Translations under genes and position numbers: made by a program
Assembly (NCBI GenBank): GCA_037501455.1
Contig: CM074856.1
Span: 20,853,001 to 20,917,000 of the forward strand
Reading direction: 5' to 3'
Length of the DNA stretch: 64,000 bases
Source: Lantana camara
Lineage: Eukaryota > Streptophyta > Magnoliopsida > Lamiales > Verbenaceae
In this document: positions 10,981 to 22,604 of the stretch, piece after piece
How positions within the stretch are numbered: the stretch's first letter is position 1
How the letters are laid out: each line of letters begins with the position of its first letter
The notes under the pieces: model-generated
What the model saw: the letters and a program-made list of their open reading frames with translations, nothing else
Databases searched by the model: none
Told to the model about the DNA's origin: nothing

Positions 10981-11482
10981 CAAGTCTTGAACGAGGGCAA
11001 CCACTCAGTAAGACCCTCGCAAATACTCAAGACCTAGCAAAACCCCCCAAGGGCGGAAAGAATGTCACAAGTCTTGAACGAGGGCAACCACTCAGTAAGA
11101 CCCTCGCACACACTCAAGGCTTAGCCAAATTCTCCCAAAGCAAAAGTTTATACAAGTCTTGAGCGTAGGGGCAATCTCACAGTAAGACCCTCACGATCGC
11201 TCAAGACTTAGACAAATTTTCAAGATAAGTTTACAAAAGCAGAAATTTATACAAGTCTTGAGTGGGGGGGCAATCCCACAGTAAGACCCTCACGATCGCT
11301 CAAGACTTAGACAAATTTACAAAAGAAGAAATTTATACAAGTCTTGAGCAGGGGGGCAATCCCACAATAAGACCCCCCCGATCGCTCAAGACTTAGACAA
11401 ATTTACAAAGGCAGAAATTTATACAAGTCTTGAGTAGGGGGCAATCTCACAATAAGACCCCCACGATCGCTCAAGACTTAGA
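10981..11482. repeat. Six-copy hairpin-forming minisatellite
   Basis: Six units start at 10981, 11068, 11153, 11252, 11338 and 11424 (periods 85-99 bp). Each begins with CAAGTCTTGA and ends with its inverted partner CTCAAGACTTAG after about 35-40 bases. In the third unit the arms AAGTCTTGAGCG and CGCTCAAGACTT pair over 12 bp. The array sits between two convergent genes, gag-pol (stop at 10343) and the antisense gene (stop at 11698). Confidence 0.88.
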
Positions 11483-11697
11483 CAAATTTTCATTGCATCA
11501 AAGGAATAAAACATTCACAGGAGTATGCTACACAGTCTTATTATAAGTGAACAGAAGAACAAAGTCATGAAAAAAGGAATATTATTCATTGCAGAAGAAA
11601 AGTATTACAAGGCAAAAGGGCTCAAAGGCCCATGAAATACTATTACAAAAGAAAGCAAAGCTGAAAAATACAGAGAAATGCTACAAAGGAAGAAGCT

Positions 11698-14555
11698 TCA
11701 AGCGGCTGGGGCTATGTCCTCATCAACAATCACTAGAACTGGGCCATGAACTGGGCCGTGAACCGGACCCTCAGGCTCTTGCGGATGGGCTTGAAGATTG
11801 TTGGGGGCATTGGCATCTAGAGCAGGCGCATTGGCATCTGGAGCGGGGGCGTTGGCACCTTCATCAATTGGGATTGGAGCATCCTCTACGACCGGCGCTT
11901 GTGGCTCGTTTTCGGGATCGTCGTTTTGAGCAGCATTACCCGCCGGATGAGCATCCATGTACTCATCTTGAAGGAGCTTGACCAAGAACCCATACTCAGG
12001 CTCCGCAATGGAATCAGCAGGGTTATCACCCTCGTCATCTTCCTCCTCGCACCGCTCGTTGAACATGAGCCCCGTGCCCTCTGCCTCTTTCATGGAGGGA
12101 TGTGTTAGCCCCTTGTGTATGCCCTGCTCGATGGCTAAGTTGAAAGCCTTCTGAGCTTCTTCCAAACAATGCAGGGAAGCAGCAAAGTTAAAGGCCTTCG
12201 TATGACAGAATTTGATTAAGGCCTCCTTATTTGCGCGCTCTAGGCTCCGAGGCCACTCGTTCATGGCATCGTTGAATTTGCGCTCAGCCTCAAGAGCCCT
12301 TGCCTTCCAGTCTTCCCTCTCCGCCTCAGCCTTTTTGCACCGCTCGTTGACCTGAGCCAGCTGGTTGCCCAGGCCAATTCGAGCGCCATCAACCGCCACA
12401 AAGTCTTCCTTGAGCTTTCCCAGCTCTTCCTCAGTTACTTCGAACAAGCCCTTGAGGGACTCGTACTTTGCAATTTCGGCATCCAGCTCCGCTTGAATCT
12501 GAGCCGGATCGTTGGAACGAGCCATCTTCTTGTATTTAGCCTTCCGGTCGGCATAGATGGAGGCTCGCATTTGCACATTTTTTAGCCGGGGAAGAACTTG
12601 CTGCATAAACGAAAGGAAAAGTGTTAGCCAAATAAAAATGATGATTTACAGAAAAGAAGAGAAGGAATGCAAGGAATGATTACTTACGGAAATCAGGGCG
12701 TGGGCTGCATCGAGGGTCACTTTCTCCACAGATTCGCTGTAGAGGTGCCGGTGGTCAGCCGAGAATTGAGCCTTGCTGTACAAATTCTCGGTGACAGCCT
12801 GGGCGACCGAGCCAGGCCTCAGCAAAACCGGCCCACCGTCGGTGGCGCCTGAGAAATCTCTATCCCCTCGATGGGGGAACTCCCACATGCGTTCTTCCTC
12901 TGAAGAGGAAGTTTCCCCCTCGCCCCGGGGGCCCTCAGCAACTTGCTTGCCCTTACCCTGGATTGCCACTGAATCGGGCATCCTCTTCCTCTTGCGGGAA
13001 GGCCTACTTGCGCTCGGGGTCGGAGAAGCCTCGGTTATTGCCAGAGTGGTTACTGGCCTCGTCTGTTCTGCAGGAGTGGGGGGCTGAGCATCTCCCGCTC
13101 TTTCTGACCTCCCCCTGGTCTCTCTTGGGACCAATCTACGTTCCCCCCGGCCACGAGGGGGCTGCACCTCAGGATTGGCGCTTGAACTGGCGCCACTACG
13201 AGCGTCACCTCTATTGTTGCGGTTACGAGGGCGCTGTTGATCACGCTGCTGATCCCCCTGTGGGGTCTGGTTTCTGTTGGCGTGGGCGAAACGAGCCGCT
13301 TGTCTAATTCCTCCGGCCATTTCTAAAATAGCGACTCCTGCAAGAATGAAATTTTCAAGGGTTAGAAATATTCAAATCATCTACTCAAGTTACAAGTTAC
13401 AAGTACAGAAAGGAGTTAGTATTTATTCCTATCTAAGGTTAGTGCCCTAAGGATCTAACCATCTCTCTCTATGTCACGAGCCGGAGGGTGGTCAAGGAAA
13501 TGAGGGTCGTTGGTAAGACCACACAAGAACATGAGTTCCGCATCGTCTATCCAGTCCTTCGCTTGTATAAGGTGACCCTCGTCCCTTAGGGTTGCTGCCA
13601 GGCTTTTGGCCCAATCTCTGGGGAGTGCGGGTGGCAAATGGCTCTTTGAGTACGAGCCCCATTCCGTGGTCACCCCAAAGCCCTCTCCTGCTGGAGCTTT
13701 GACAAAGATAAACTTTTCTTTCCAATCAATGCCATAAGTGCTCGAGGGTGAATTGATCAGCTTCATATGGGCCTTCGCTTGAATATAATAGAAGCCGGCC
13801 TCGGGGGATGAGCGGGATGAACTGACCACCTGAAATAGGGCGTTGAAGTTCCGCAAGTAGGGCTCGTAACCCGTACTCCTCATCAGAATTATGAAGCACG
13901 TCAAGAGGGCCAAGCCGTTGGGCACAATTTGGGACGGACACAGGCCCAGGTCATTCAACAAATGGGCCATTGAGACTGAGATAGGGAACCTCAAGCCTCC
14001 TGACCTCACGGTGTCCACGTACACTGCCATTTCCCCGGGAGGCGGATTATTTGCACGCTCGTGGCTTTGTGGGATTCTCCATGTATACCGCTCGTCCCAG
14101 TAAATGGGGGCCATCATCGTTTTTACATCTCCCACGGTGACAGTGCTGGGAGTTTCATCAGGCGTACGCTCGGTAGCCTGGAAGCCTGACCCTTCGCCCT
14201 CGTTGGGTCCTTTGGATTTTTGGGTTTTCTTACTTTTACCCTTGTCACGGGCCCTTTCTGAAGGCCCAGTTACGGCTTCCGCCACTGGAAGCGGGTTTGC
14301 AACCGCCACGGTCACGGTATGGCGGTGGGGCTGTGTGGCACTTTGAGTTATGGGGAGAACAGTCCCTTGCCGTTCTGCCTCCATCACCAGATCCATCTCC
14401 TCAAAAAGAGGATCCACTCCGCCTGGGTTTCTATCTTCCATAGCCATCACCGCTGCCCCCAATTCTTCATCTCTGGGGGAATCATGGGAAGAAGAACTCT
14501 CAGTGGCCATCTCTTGGATTTCACGGGCAAATTCTTCAATGTGTTGGTCGGCCAT
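11698..14555 (-). CDS. Antisense three-exon gene of the Tat element (gypsy-type transposon domain plus coiled coil)
   Basis: Three minus-strand open blocks join in frame through consensus introns: exon 1 14555-13460, exon 2 13337-12688, exon 3 12600-11698. Intron 1 (13459-13338) runs GTTAGA...TTGCAG. Intron 2 (12687-12601) runs GTAAGT...ATGCAG. The spliced length is 2649 nt, or 882 codons plus stop. Exon 1 (residues about 170-330) resembles the 'putative gypsy type transposon' domain (Pfam PF04195 as I recall it; not searched). Exon 2 is basic and low-complexity. Exon 3 is a predicted coiled coil followed by an acidic Pro/Ala-rich tail. Antisense extra ORFs between pol and the 3' LTR are known in Tat elements, but their function is unsettled. 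The ATG sits in a good context and a TATA box lies about 250 bp upstream. Confidence 0.8.
12601..12687 (-). other. Intron 2 of the antisense gene
   Basis: This 87-nt intron has a perfect GTAAGT donor and an ATGCAG acceptor preceded by a T-rich stretch. Reading through it instead would end in a stop after about 14 codons. Confidence 0.78.
13338..13459 (-). other. Intron 1 of the antisense gene
   Basis: This 122-nt intron has a GT donor at 13459-13458, and its TTGCAG acceptor follows a pyrimidine-rich tract. The donor splits a Gly codon, and joining restores the frame upstream of the exon 2 ATG. Confidence 0.7.
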
Positions 14556-14805
14556 GGCAGAAACGGAGGATTTGGGAGTTTTTCTTGGGAAAAGATTAAG
14601 GTTCAGAAAGGCGAAAATCTAAGGGGTTATGAAATCCTAAAGTCCAAATCTACGGTTAGCAAAGTTAGAAAGATACAAGGGAGATTTACCTTGAAAAGTT
14701 TTGGAGAAAACTGGAGAAGAGGTTGAAGATGCGAGAGAATTCTTCTTGCAGAGGATACTTGGAAGTTTTGAATGCGTAAAGAGTGACAAGATCTCAGAAT
14801 CCCGG

Positions 14806-14813
14806 ATTTATAG
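14806..14813 (-). promoter_or_regulatory. TATA box for the antisense gene
   Basis: The minus strand reads CTATAAAT about 250 bp before the antisense ATG at 14555. It lies outside the LTR, so this gene seems to have its own internal promoter. A GTAAAT donor-like site at about 14692 would allow an intron in the 5' UTR, which I cannot prove. Confidence 0.5.
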
Positions 14814-15137
14814 GAATGGGAGTTGGTACCGTTTTCGGCAATAAATTCAAAATGGTAATCATTTCCCGCCTAGGAAACCGCCCACTTTATGGAACCGGCA
14901 CATGCTTCCCAATGCTCACGCGCCCCACGCGCACCCGCATTTAATGCTCTGACGATTCAAGGGCTTCAGAATAGTACAAACATTTAATGCGGAAGTGTTA
15001 CGAGCGGTCGGTTGAAAAGACCGCATTAATGACACCATCAGAGGAAAAATTGCTCAACACGCCAAGCTTTACACGAGCGCTATAAACGAGAGATAGAGCG
15101 TGATAAAATTCTACAGTCCTTATCACTAAGGACTACA
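14814..15137. other. Non-coding stretch before the Tat 3' LTR
   Basis: This is the likely upstream control region of the antisense gene. It has several CGAGCG hexamers (for example about 15001 and 15074) and no open frame of note. Confidence 0.5.
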
Positions 15138-15153
15138 GAATTGGGGGGCAAAA
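15138..15153 (+). promoter_or_regulatory. Polypurine tract of the Tat element
   Basis: The purine-rich GAATTGGGGGGCAAAA ends directly at the 3' LTR. It is the expected primer for plus-strand DNA synthesis. Confidence 0.85.
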
Positions 15154-16030
15154 TGATGGGGTCAAAATAAGATCGTCCCACATCAGACACGTGGCATCAC
15201 CGAGATGATGACATCTGTCTCCACAAGGCTGCACCCATCAGCGCACGAGCGCTAAACCATGCGCTAAGCCAGCCGTCACCAAGGGTGCACCCATCAGCGC
15301 ACGAGCGCTAAGTCAACGAACGAAACCCTACTTCTGGAGTTAAGCCCCACGAGCGCTATCACTCCCACGAGCGTCCAACAAACTAAACGGTTGGTACGTC
15401 CACGTGCCAAAAGAGCCCTCTTCGAGCGTCACATTCCCTCAGAGCGGCCTCTCCTTTTGGCTCGTCATTTGAACTGGAGCCCTCATTCCCCTCAGCGGAT
15501 ATCTTGGCCTCCAATACTCAAGGTTGTCACGAGCGCGCTCTCAAGCCCTCGTCACCAACCGCCCAAATGGCTCTCTGACACAACGTACATGCCCGCGCAC
15601 CTGCCACTGTTGCCAGCACTAACTTTCGGCCACTTTTGCAGAAGATTCCTCCTAGGTTTCTCTCTCACAGCGCCACGTGTTAGGGCAACATTCGGCCAGG
15701 ACCACTTGAGGCAAATGACCAAAGGGCCCTTGACCCTCAACTATAAATAGCCAAAGTCATCTTCTACACTGGTAAGCATTCTTAAGCTTTCTTCACCTCT
15801 GCGACTGTGACTGAACTTACACTTCTCTTCATACACTGAACTGACTTGAGCGTCGGAGAGCCAAACTGGGTATCACCCCCAGTTCCCCCAGCTTGGCCAT
15901 CTGACTTTCCTTGTGCTTGTCCCAACAGGTAGAACCCCTTTCACATTTCCGGCGAAGCTCCGGTGGTTTCCTCCACAAATACAAATTGTAAAGTGATCGG
16001 ATTCGGATCCATCCATTTCCGGACCCATCA
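15154..16030 (+). repeat. 3' LTR of the Tat element
   Basis: This LTR is 877 bp and the same length as the 5' LTR. One base difference was seen, at 16026. It is followed by the AAGAG target duplication at 16031-16035. Confidence 0.95.
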
Positions 16031-17103
16031 AAGAGTATTTTGGTCAATCACAAAAAGAATATTTACATATCAATTTAGTATTTTACAAAAATACCCTTAA
16101 TTGTATTTTACTATAAAACTTACAATAAGGATATTTTGACCGATCTCAAAGTTTCAAGAAACCAAAAACCCCAACTAGCACTTTTATAATATATATAGAT
16201 TTAGGGGATTTAGAAAAAATAAAATGTGTATTGGGAAAGTAAAACATAGAATTTTCAAATAGGGGAGTTTAGGATAAATTTTAGAGAGAGTTGATTCTTA
16301 TAATTTACTGTCCCAAAAATTATCAGCAAAACTATTTTGTAGAATTTGCCACCTAAACTATTCATTTTTTTTAGACTTTACTACCTGCGCTGGAAAAGTA
16401 CCAAAACACTCTCATTTTAGGCATGTGCTGGGCACATGATGCCTTTATCGGAATATTTTGGTCGAAAAATCCAACTTAGGCGGAAAAGTGTAAAATTTAA
16501 AAGTTGAGGTGGTGATCGGAAAAAAAAAAAAAAATATTTAGATGGCAAAGACTAAAAAATAGAATAATTCAGATGGGAAAAAAAACCTCCAAAACTTTTT
16601 AAAAAAAGAGAGTATATTTTAGCCGTGGCTGGGACTTGAACCCAGGACATCCAAAGATGTCGAATTTGATCAAATCATATTGCTACAACGGCTTACACTT
16701 TCATTTACTGACTAGTATAGTATTTATCTTTTAGCTACTAATCTAGTTTCATTACCATAACTATGAAATAATATTAACGTAATAACATGATTTATTTATC
16801 CAAAGTCTTGAGTAGAGTGTACGCAGTTGGTGCGGGTGATTTTATAAGTGAAATGGCGCCTAATCCCAGGTTTATAAAATTATAAACTATAATTGCGTAA
16901 TTATTTTTTCAAATCGAACGGTTTAGGTTGAGTGGTACCATTACATAGCTGGTGGATTGGTGGTTTGAGAGAGTATATATATAATTTTTAATAAAACTCT
17001 TTTATACTCATAATTTTACTTCAATAAACAAAAAAAAAAATAAAGAAATTACAAAATTTTAATTTATAACGTATTGCAACACTAATGCATAATGGTTTCA
17101 AAG

Positions 17104-17171
<68 letters not shown>

Positions 17172-17574
17172 AAATAAATAAAATAATCATATAAATATAA
17201 ATCATGTAGTATAATTTTATAGTTTATTAAACAACTTGTATCATTAATTCAACCCAAAATATTAGAATTAATTTATTCAAAAGTTTATAAGATATAATTA
17301 ATACTATTAGAATTAATTTTATTCAAAAGCTTATAAGATTATAAGTATATAGTGATTTATAATTAAAGAAAGATTTATACAATTATATTTTGATTAGAAT
17401 TACATGAAGATAATTAAGTGTTTGATTATAACGAAATATCCTGGAAGAATATTTATATATTTAGTATTTTACAAAACTAACCATAATTATATTTTACTGA
17501 AAATCTTGCAATAAGAGTATTTTGGTCAATCACAAAAAGAATATTTACGTATCAATTTAGTATTTTACAAAAAC
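16031..17574 (+). repeat. Satellite: part of one monomer and most of the next
   Basis: This continues the monomer cut at 3178. A new monomer begins near 16198 at the AGGGGATTTAG landmark. It contains the tRNA-like sequence (16621-16692), the GGCGCCTAATCCCAGG block and an expanded TA run (about 17106-17167). It is cut at 17574 by the next LTR. There is no coding potential. Confidence 0.9.
16621..16692 (-). other. tRNA-like sequence in a satellite monomer
   Basis: On the minus strand this is 72 nt. The acceptor arms GCCGTTG and CCACGGC have one mismatch, then T8 and A9 follow, and the T arm CTGGG-TTCAAGT-CCCAG is perfect and forms a B box (GGTTCAAGTCC). A T6-T7 run lies about 15 nt downstream. 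The D arm is degenerate, GACAT/ATGTC gives a 6-nt anticodon loop with no variable region, and the discriminator is T. It is a tRNA-derived relic or a Pol III-type promoter, not a working tRNA gene. Confidence 0.55.
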
Positions 17575-20423
17575 TGTAACGTCCCAATTTTCGGTTATTC
17601 AGGTACACACGACACGTGTGAGTCTTCCGAGAGTTTGGATTGGTTCTAATTCTTTAGTTTATTAAATTCCTAACTTTCATGAAAATTATATGCATTTTAT
17701 TTCAACATGTTTACGTAGAATTATGTGAAATACGTATCAACTTGCAAATTATTATACAAATTGGATTTAATTGTTGTGGGAATTAATTGCCGAATGTGCC
17801 TTAATTGCTTATATGTCCTTACTTGTCCATTTCTTTTAAATTAGAGGACTAAATTGTATGAGATTTTGTTTGGATTTAATTGATATAATTTAATTAATAT
17901 AGAAGCTAATTGCATGACTTGAATAATTTGGGGACTTAATAGCAAATTGAGCCTAATCATCTAATTTCCTAGAAGCATCACGTAATATACATCTCCCACA
18001 TTTCATTCATCATATATTTTCACACAAACATTTTGCTTCCTTGCTCTCATCTCCACGGACTAAACATCAAGAAGAAAGGAAATTAGAATCCATCATCTTC
18101 AAGCTAAATTTTCCGGAGGAATTCATAATTTGAAGATCAAGCATCCATTTCCATCATCTTCCTTCATCTCTTTTCTTCAAGGTAGATGTGAGCTTGTTTA
18201 AATGAATTCTTGATGATTTTGTTGAAGCTAGGGTTCATGAATTTATGGAATAGATGGATCATTTGTTGTGTAATGCATGAATACATGATTATAACTTAGA
18301 TTGATGCATGAATTCATGAAGAATTGGAGTGTATTTGATGAAATCATATATGAACTTGAAAGTAATAATTCTTGATGATCTTGGTGGATTTAAGTGTCTA
18401 TATGAAGTTTTATGGTAGTATAAGCATATATGCATGAATCTTTATTGAAATATATCATTTTGAAGCTTGAAAATTGGTGTTTTGGTGGTTTTTGGGGGTT
18501 TGCCGAGACCTTCCCCTATTTTCTGCTCTGTTTTTCTCCAGAAATTGAAGGTCGCACCCGCGACCTGAAATACACATAAAACAGGTCGCGCCCGCGACCC
18601 CAATTTGGCCAAGTTTCGAGTTTTGAAAAATTGCATGAAAAATTCGGAAAAATACTTGGTCACGGCCGCGACCATTTTGTGAAGGATTTTGGTCGGGGCC
18701 AGAAACTGCATTTTGTCCAACTTCGAACCAAAGCCATTTTCACCTCGGTTAGAATTAGAAAACGTGCCATATAGCGTTGGAAAGGTCTTTGTGTCTATTT
18801 TCATATCCAATAAACAAAACTCAATTCCCACTTCTAGAATTAAAGATATTCTAGTTTTCCCTCAACATGTACATTTTCTAAAATTGTCCGTTTTTGCCAA
18901 ACTTCACCAAAACCTCTCTTATTGCATTCTTTTCACTTCCTTGGCGAATTATATGATATATATGCTTAGTTAATTGATAATTATGCTTTTATTCGATATT
19001 CCTTAAGTGTTATTGCATGGCATATTGATTATGATTATGCCGTGCGTCCTGTTTTGGTATCATTATTGAGTCATGTCTCACGAGTACACAATGTCCCGTT
19101 TCTTGTCCAGTTATTCTCCAGGGTGGAGATTGTTGATCGTGAACACGTTCATGCATCCCTGAGTCGTCGTGTCGCCTGTCAGGTGAGGTTTAATTTCTAG
19201 TTATATAGAACCCGTATAACCTTTACCTGATTTTTGGCCAAAGGTATTTATAGTTATAATTTCATGAAATCAATTATTATTTCAAGTATGTTAGTGTTCA
19301 CGAATCAAGCATGCCATGTTCATGAAAGCAAGTAAATGCGTTCTCTTGGCCAGGTCCTCCCTAGTGAGGGCGCTGGGCTAGTCTTCGGGCTGGTGGTTGT
19401 CCGTCCAACCACAGGAAGAACAATGCCCTATCTAGTAAATGCGTTCTCTTGGCCAGGTCCTCCTTAGTGAGGGCGCTGGGCTGGTCTTCGGGCTGGTGGT
19501 TGTCCGTCCAATCACAGGAAGAACAAAGCCCCATCGTGTACATGCGTTCTGCTGGCCAGGTTCTCCTTAGTGAGGGCGCTGGGCTGGTCTTAGAGCTGGT
19601 GGTTGTCCGTCCAACCACAGGAGGAACAAAACCCTATCATGAGCCGAAAGAGACTGGGGATGAATCCGGCACCGCGGATTGTCCTCGGGTTATTACATGA
19701 TTTCCATTCCATGAACGTGCTATATGATTACACATGCACGATTGCACGATAACTGAATTGCATGATCACTTATTGTTTAATAATCAAGCAAGCATGTTCA
19801 TGTACATTTGGAGTTCGCCATGTATTGATTGCATGAAAATGAACAAGTGTTTAATATTGATAGTTGTATTCTCGGGCGAAGAGTACTTTGTTCCTGAACT
19901 TATGAATGTATCTTTTATAAATCTTTACCCGAGAGTATAACTTGCATGTTATCTGCGCTAATATGTATTTAAACCCCTCACTCGGTCTTCACAGACTGAC
20001 GCCTCCACCTTTCAGGTTATTGCAGGTACACGCTAGGCGGGAGTCGAGTTGAGTCGAGTCGAGTCCGGTTCATGTAGTCGAGTCAATCATGGTTCGTGTA
20101 TTGGAGTATTTATTGTTAATCATGGAACCATAATTGTTGTTATTGTTTATTTGAAGATGATAATGTATTGATATAAGAAGTTAGAGTATATTTTATTTTG
20201 TAACTGAGAAATGACGTGAAATGCTAAATGGATGTAATTGTTAGAAACTAGTTTATGCTTCCGCTTTGTTTTATTGCATATGTTGGTAATCCCGCCTGGC
20301 TTGTCGTGTATTACATTGTCACCCGTTCGCTGTAGGGTGGTTCATGTACGGATTGGCCGTTTCGTATGTGGATCGACCTATAGTGCGGGGGTGTGGTACC
20401 TCCACGTGTTAAGGGATGCTACA
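17575..20423 (+). repeat. LTR of the truncated element
   Basis: It starts TGTAACGTCCC and ends GCTACA. It carries GC-rich inverted words of the GGTCGCGCCCGCGACC type (about 18550-18676). These lie between blocks shared with the other two long LTRs (18478-18495 and 18733-18747). A 103-bp tandem repeat lies at 19331-19640. Confidence 0.88.
19331..19640 (+). repeat. 103-bp tandem repeat, three copies
   Basis: Copies begin around 19334, 19437 and 19540. Each contains GGCCAGG, TGAGGGCGCTGGGCT and TGGTTGTCCGTCCAA. The minus-strand 85-codon open frame across it is a by-product of the repeat. The other two long LTRs lack this array. Confidence 0.9.
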
Positions 20424-20430
20424 TCTAAGG

Positions 20431-20442
20431 TGGTATCAGAGC
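20431..20442 (+). promoter_or_regulatory. Primer binding site, initiator-Met tRNA type
   Basis: TGGTATCAGAGC lies seven bases after the LTR end, the same arrangement as at 33682 and, on the minus strand, at 38-49. Confidence 0.87.
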
Positions 20443-20933
20443 CCGGTTGCAAAATCGAGGTTCTAGTGTCGTGTCGTGTCCTAATAAACAAATTTTACAC
20501 AAAAAATTGATCAAGTTGATTGTGTGCTATAATTTTATATTTTAACCCAAAAACTATCAAAATATGAGCATATGACAACCATTTCTTTTGAAACTTGATT
20601 GTATGAATATGTCCAACCACATTTTCAGAAATCTCCTTACTGAATAAGTGATATTTTAAATTTTGTAACTTTTCTCAAAAAACTTATGACGTCTTTCAAA
20701 TCATGATCACTAAATGATATAATTAACAACTGATCATTGAGTGACATCATTATTGAATCAAAATATTATTTGGGTTTGTCCTTAATTTGGTATGTGCGTC
20801 AATATACATCAAATCAACTATTCTTTCTTTTAACTAACTATTTTTTTATCTCTTTTTAATCCTCTATTTGCTATTGATCTTGCATTCCATTTTTTTATTT
20901 ATATTTCTCTAACGAACATTATTTAAGATTTAT

Positions 20934-21903
20934 ATTAATATTTTACTATTTATTTTATATATATAGTAGAAATAATTAAAAGAGTAAATTAATATAAAAA
21001 GCTCAAGGAATGTTTAATTGAACACCATAAAAGTAATTTATAAAATTAAATTATATCTTATTTTTACATGCACAAATATTAAGTTTTCTTAGAATTCTTA
21101 ATTTAAAGTAACTTTGGTCTGACGATCTGCAATTCTAAATTGTGGTGTATATTAAATGTAAGAAACCAGAAACCCTATTTATCCTATTCAATATATATAG
21201 ACTATGTCAATTATCCTATCTAAATAACATTTACACATTTAATTTATATTTTATTATATAAACTAATGAAATATTATATTGATAATTATATTTAGTTAAT
21301 TATAATTATATTAATATTAGTTAATTGAAAATTATTTTATATAAATTATTCAATTATATTATTTTGATAATTAGATATGTTTATAAAATTATAATATGAT
21401 TATAATTAAAGAATGCTTATTAATATTTTACTATTTATTTTATATATATAGTAGAAATAATTAAAAGAGTAAATTAATATAAAAAGCTCAAGGAATGTTT
21501 AATTGAACACCATAAAAGTAATTTATAAAATTAAATTATATCTTATTTTTACATGCACAAATATTAAGTTTTCTTAGAATTCTTAATTTAAAGTATGGTC
21601 TGACGATCTGCAATTCTAAATTGTGGTGTATATTAAATGTAAGAAATCAGAAACCCTATTTATCCTATTCAATATATATAGACTATGTTAATTATCCTAT
21701 CTAAATAACATTTACACATTTAATTTATATTTTATTATATAAACTAATGAAATATTATATTGATAATTATATTTAGTTAATTATAATTATATTAATATTA
21801 GTTAATTGAAAATTATTTTATATAAATTATTCAATTATATTATTTTGATAATTAGATATGTTTATAAAATTATAATATGATTATAATTAAAGAAAGTTTA
21901 TGA
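20934..21903. repeat. 485-bp tandem duplication in Helitron copy 1
   Basis: The sequence from about 20934 repeats from about 21419 with few differences, including a short deletion near 21595. Copy 2 has this segment once (from about 49453), so the duplication came after the two copies separated. Confidence 0.9.
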
Positions 21904-22171
21904 ATTTAGATAATTAGAATTATGGAGTTATATAATTAGAATTACATTAGGATTGATTTATTGAAACTTATCTTATTTAACTCATTCAATTTAGATCATA
22001 TTTTATTTTAATTAATTATCAAATTTTATTAAAATTATAAAGTGAATTAATTTAATGTTTTTCAATTCGTTAGATATATCTTATTATAACATTTTAAATT
22101 ATAGAGTTTTAAATTAAAAAATAGACAACTTATATTATAAGCTTTGAATACAATTAACTAATATATTAATA

Positions 22172-22516
22172 AGGTTAATTACAGATAGCTCCCACGGGAG
22201 TATTAGAAACTATAACTTGTAATTCTCTTAGTCAAACAATTACATATACACCCATTAAGGAGTTTGAAAATTACACGAAACACCCATGAATTAAGATTCT
22301 TTTAAATATTTTATGACATCATCAAAATTTTAACTTGATTTCCCTATTTTGACCCTTCATTTAGTATATATTTGAATTAGTATTGAAAATTTAAATTTAA
22401 TAAATTAAATCATTAATTAATATAAAATAATATGATTTTGACATTTTAAATATTAAATTATATATATAGAAAATCTAAATTTAATGGGTTAAATATAATA
22501 TTAGAAAACGTATATA

Positions 22517-22604
<88 letters not shown>

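Larger units (their letters stand above)
3174..16035 (+). mobile_element. Complete young Ty3/gypsy Tat-lineage retrotransposon
   Basis: The element spans 3179-16030 and is flanked by a perfect 5-bp target duplication, AAGAG (3174-3178 and 16031-16035), inside a satellite monomer. The 877-bp LTRs (3179-4055, 15154-16030) differ at one base that I could find (4051 T, 16026 C), so the insertion is very recent. Order: LTR, primer site, gag-pol, two minisatellites, an antisense spliced gene, polypurine tract, LTR. A second complete RNase H after the pol RNase H, and extra genes between pol and the 3' LTR, are known marks of the plant Tat lineage (Retand/RIRE2/Grande relatives). The reading frames are uninterrupted, so the element may be autonomous. 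Confidence 0.93.
17575..20480 (+). mobile_element. Truncated LTR retrotransposon (LTR plus primer site)
   Basis: One 2849-bp LTR is followed by an initiator-Met primer site and about 40 bases of leader, then Helitron sequence begins abruptly. The body and second LTR are missing. The left end cuts a satellite monomer after TATTTTACAAAAAC. The LTR is a relative of those at 58-2762 and 30767-33673. Confidence 0.85.

Noticed and set aside
10651..11482. Regular repeats that could suggest a CRISPR array
   Set aside because: The copies abut without variable spacers, and the setting is a plant retrotransposon.
16621..16692. Functional tRNA gene
   Set aside because: The D arm is degenerate, the anticodon loop has six bases, there is no variable region, and the discriminator is T. 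Only the T arm and acceptor are tRNA-like.
19361..19618. Minus-strand open frame with internally repeated peptide
   Set aside because: It is a direct product of the 103-bp tandem repeat in an LTR, with no start context and no relative known to me.
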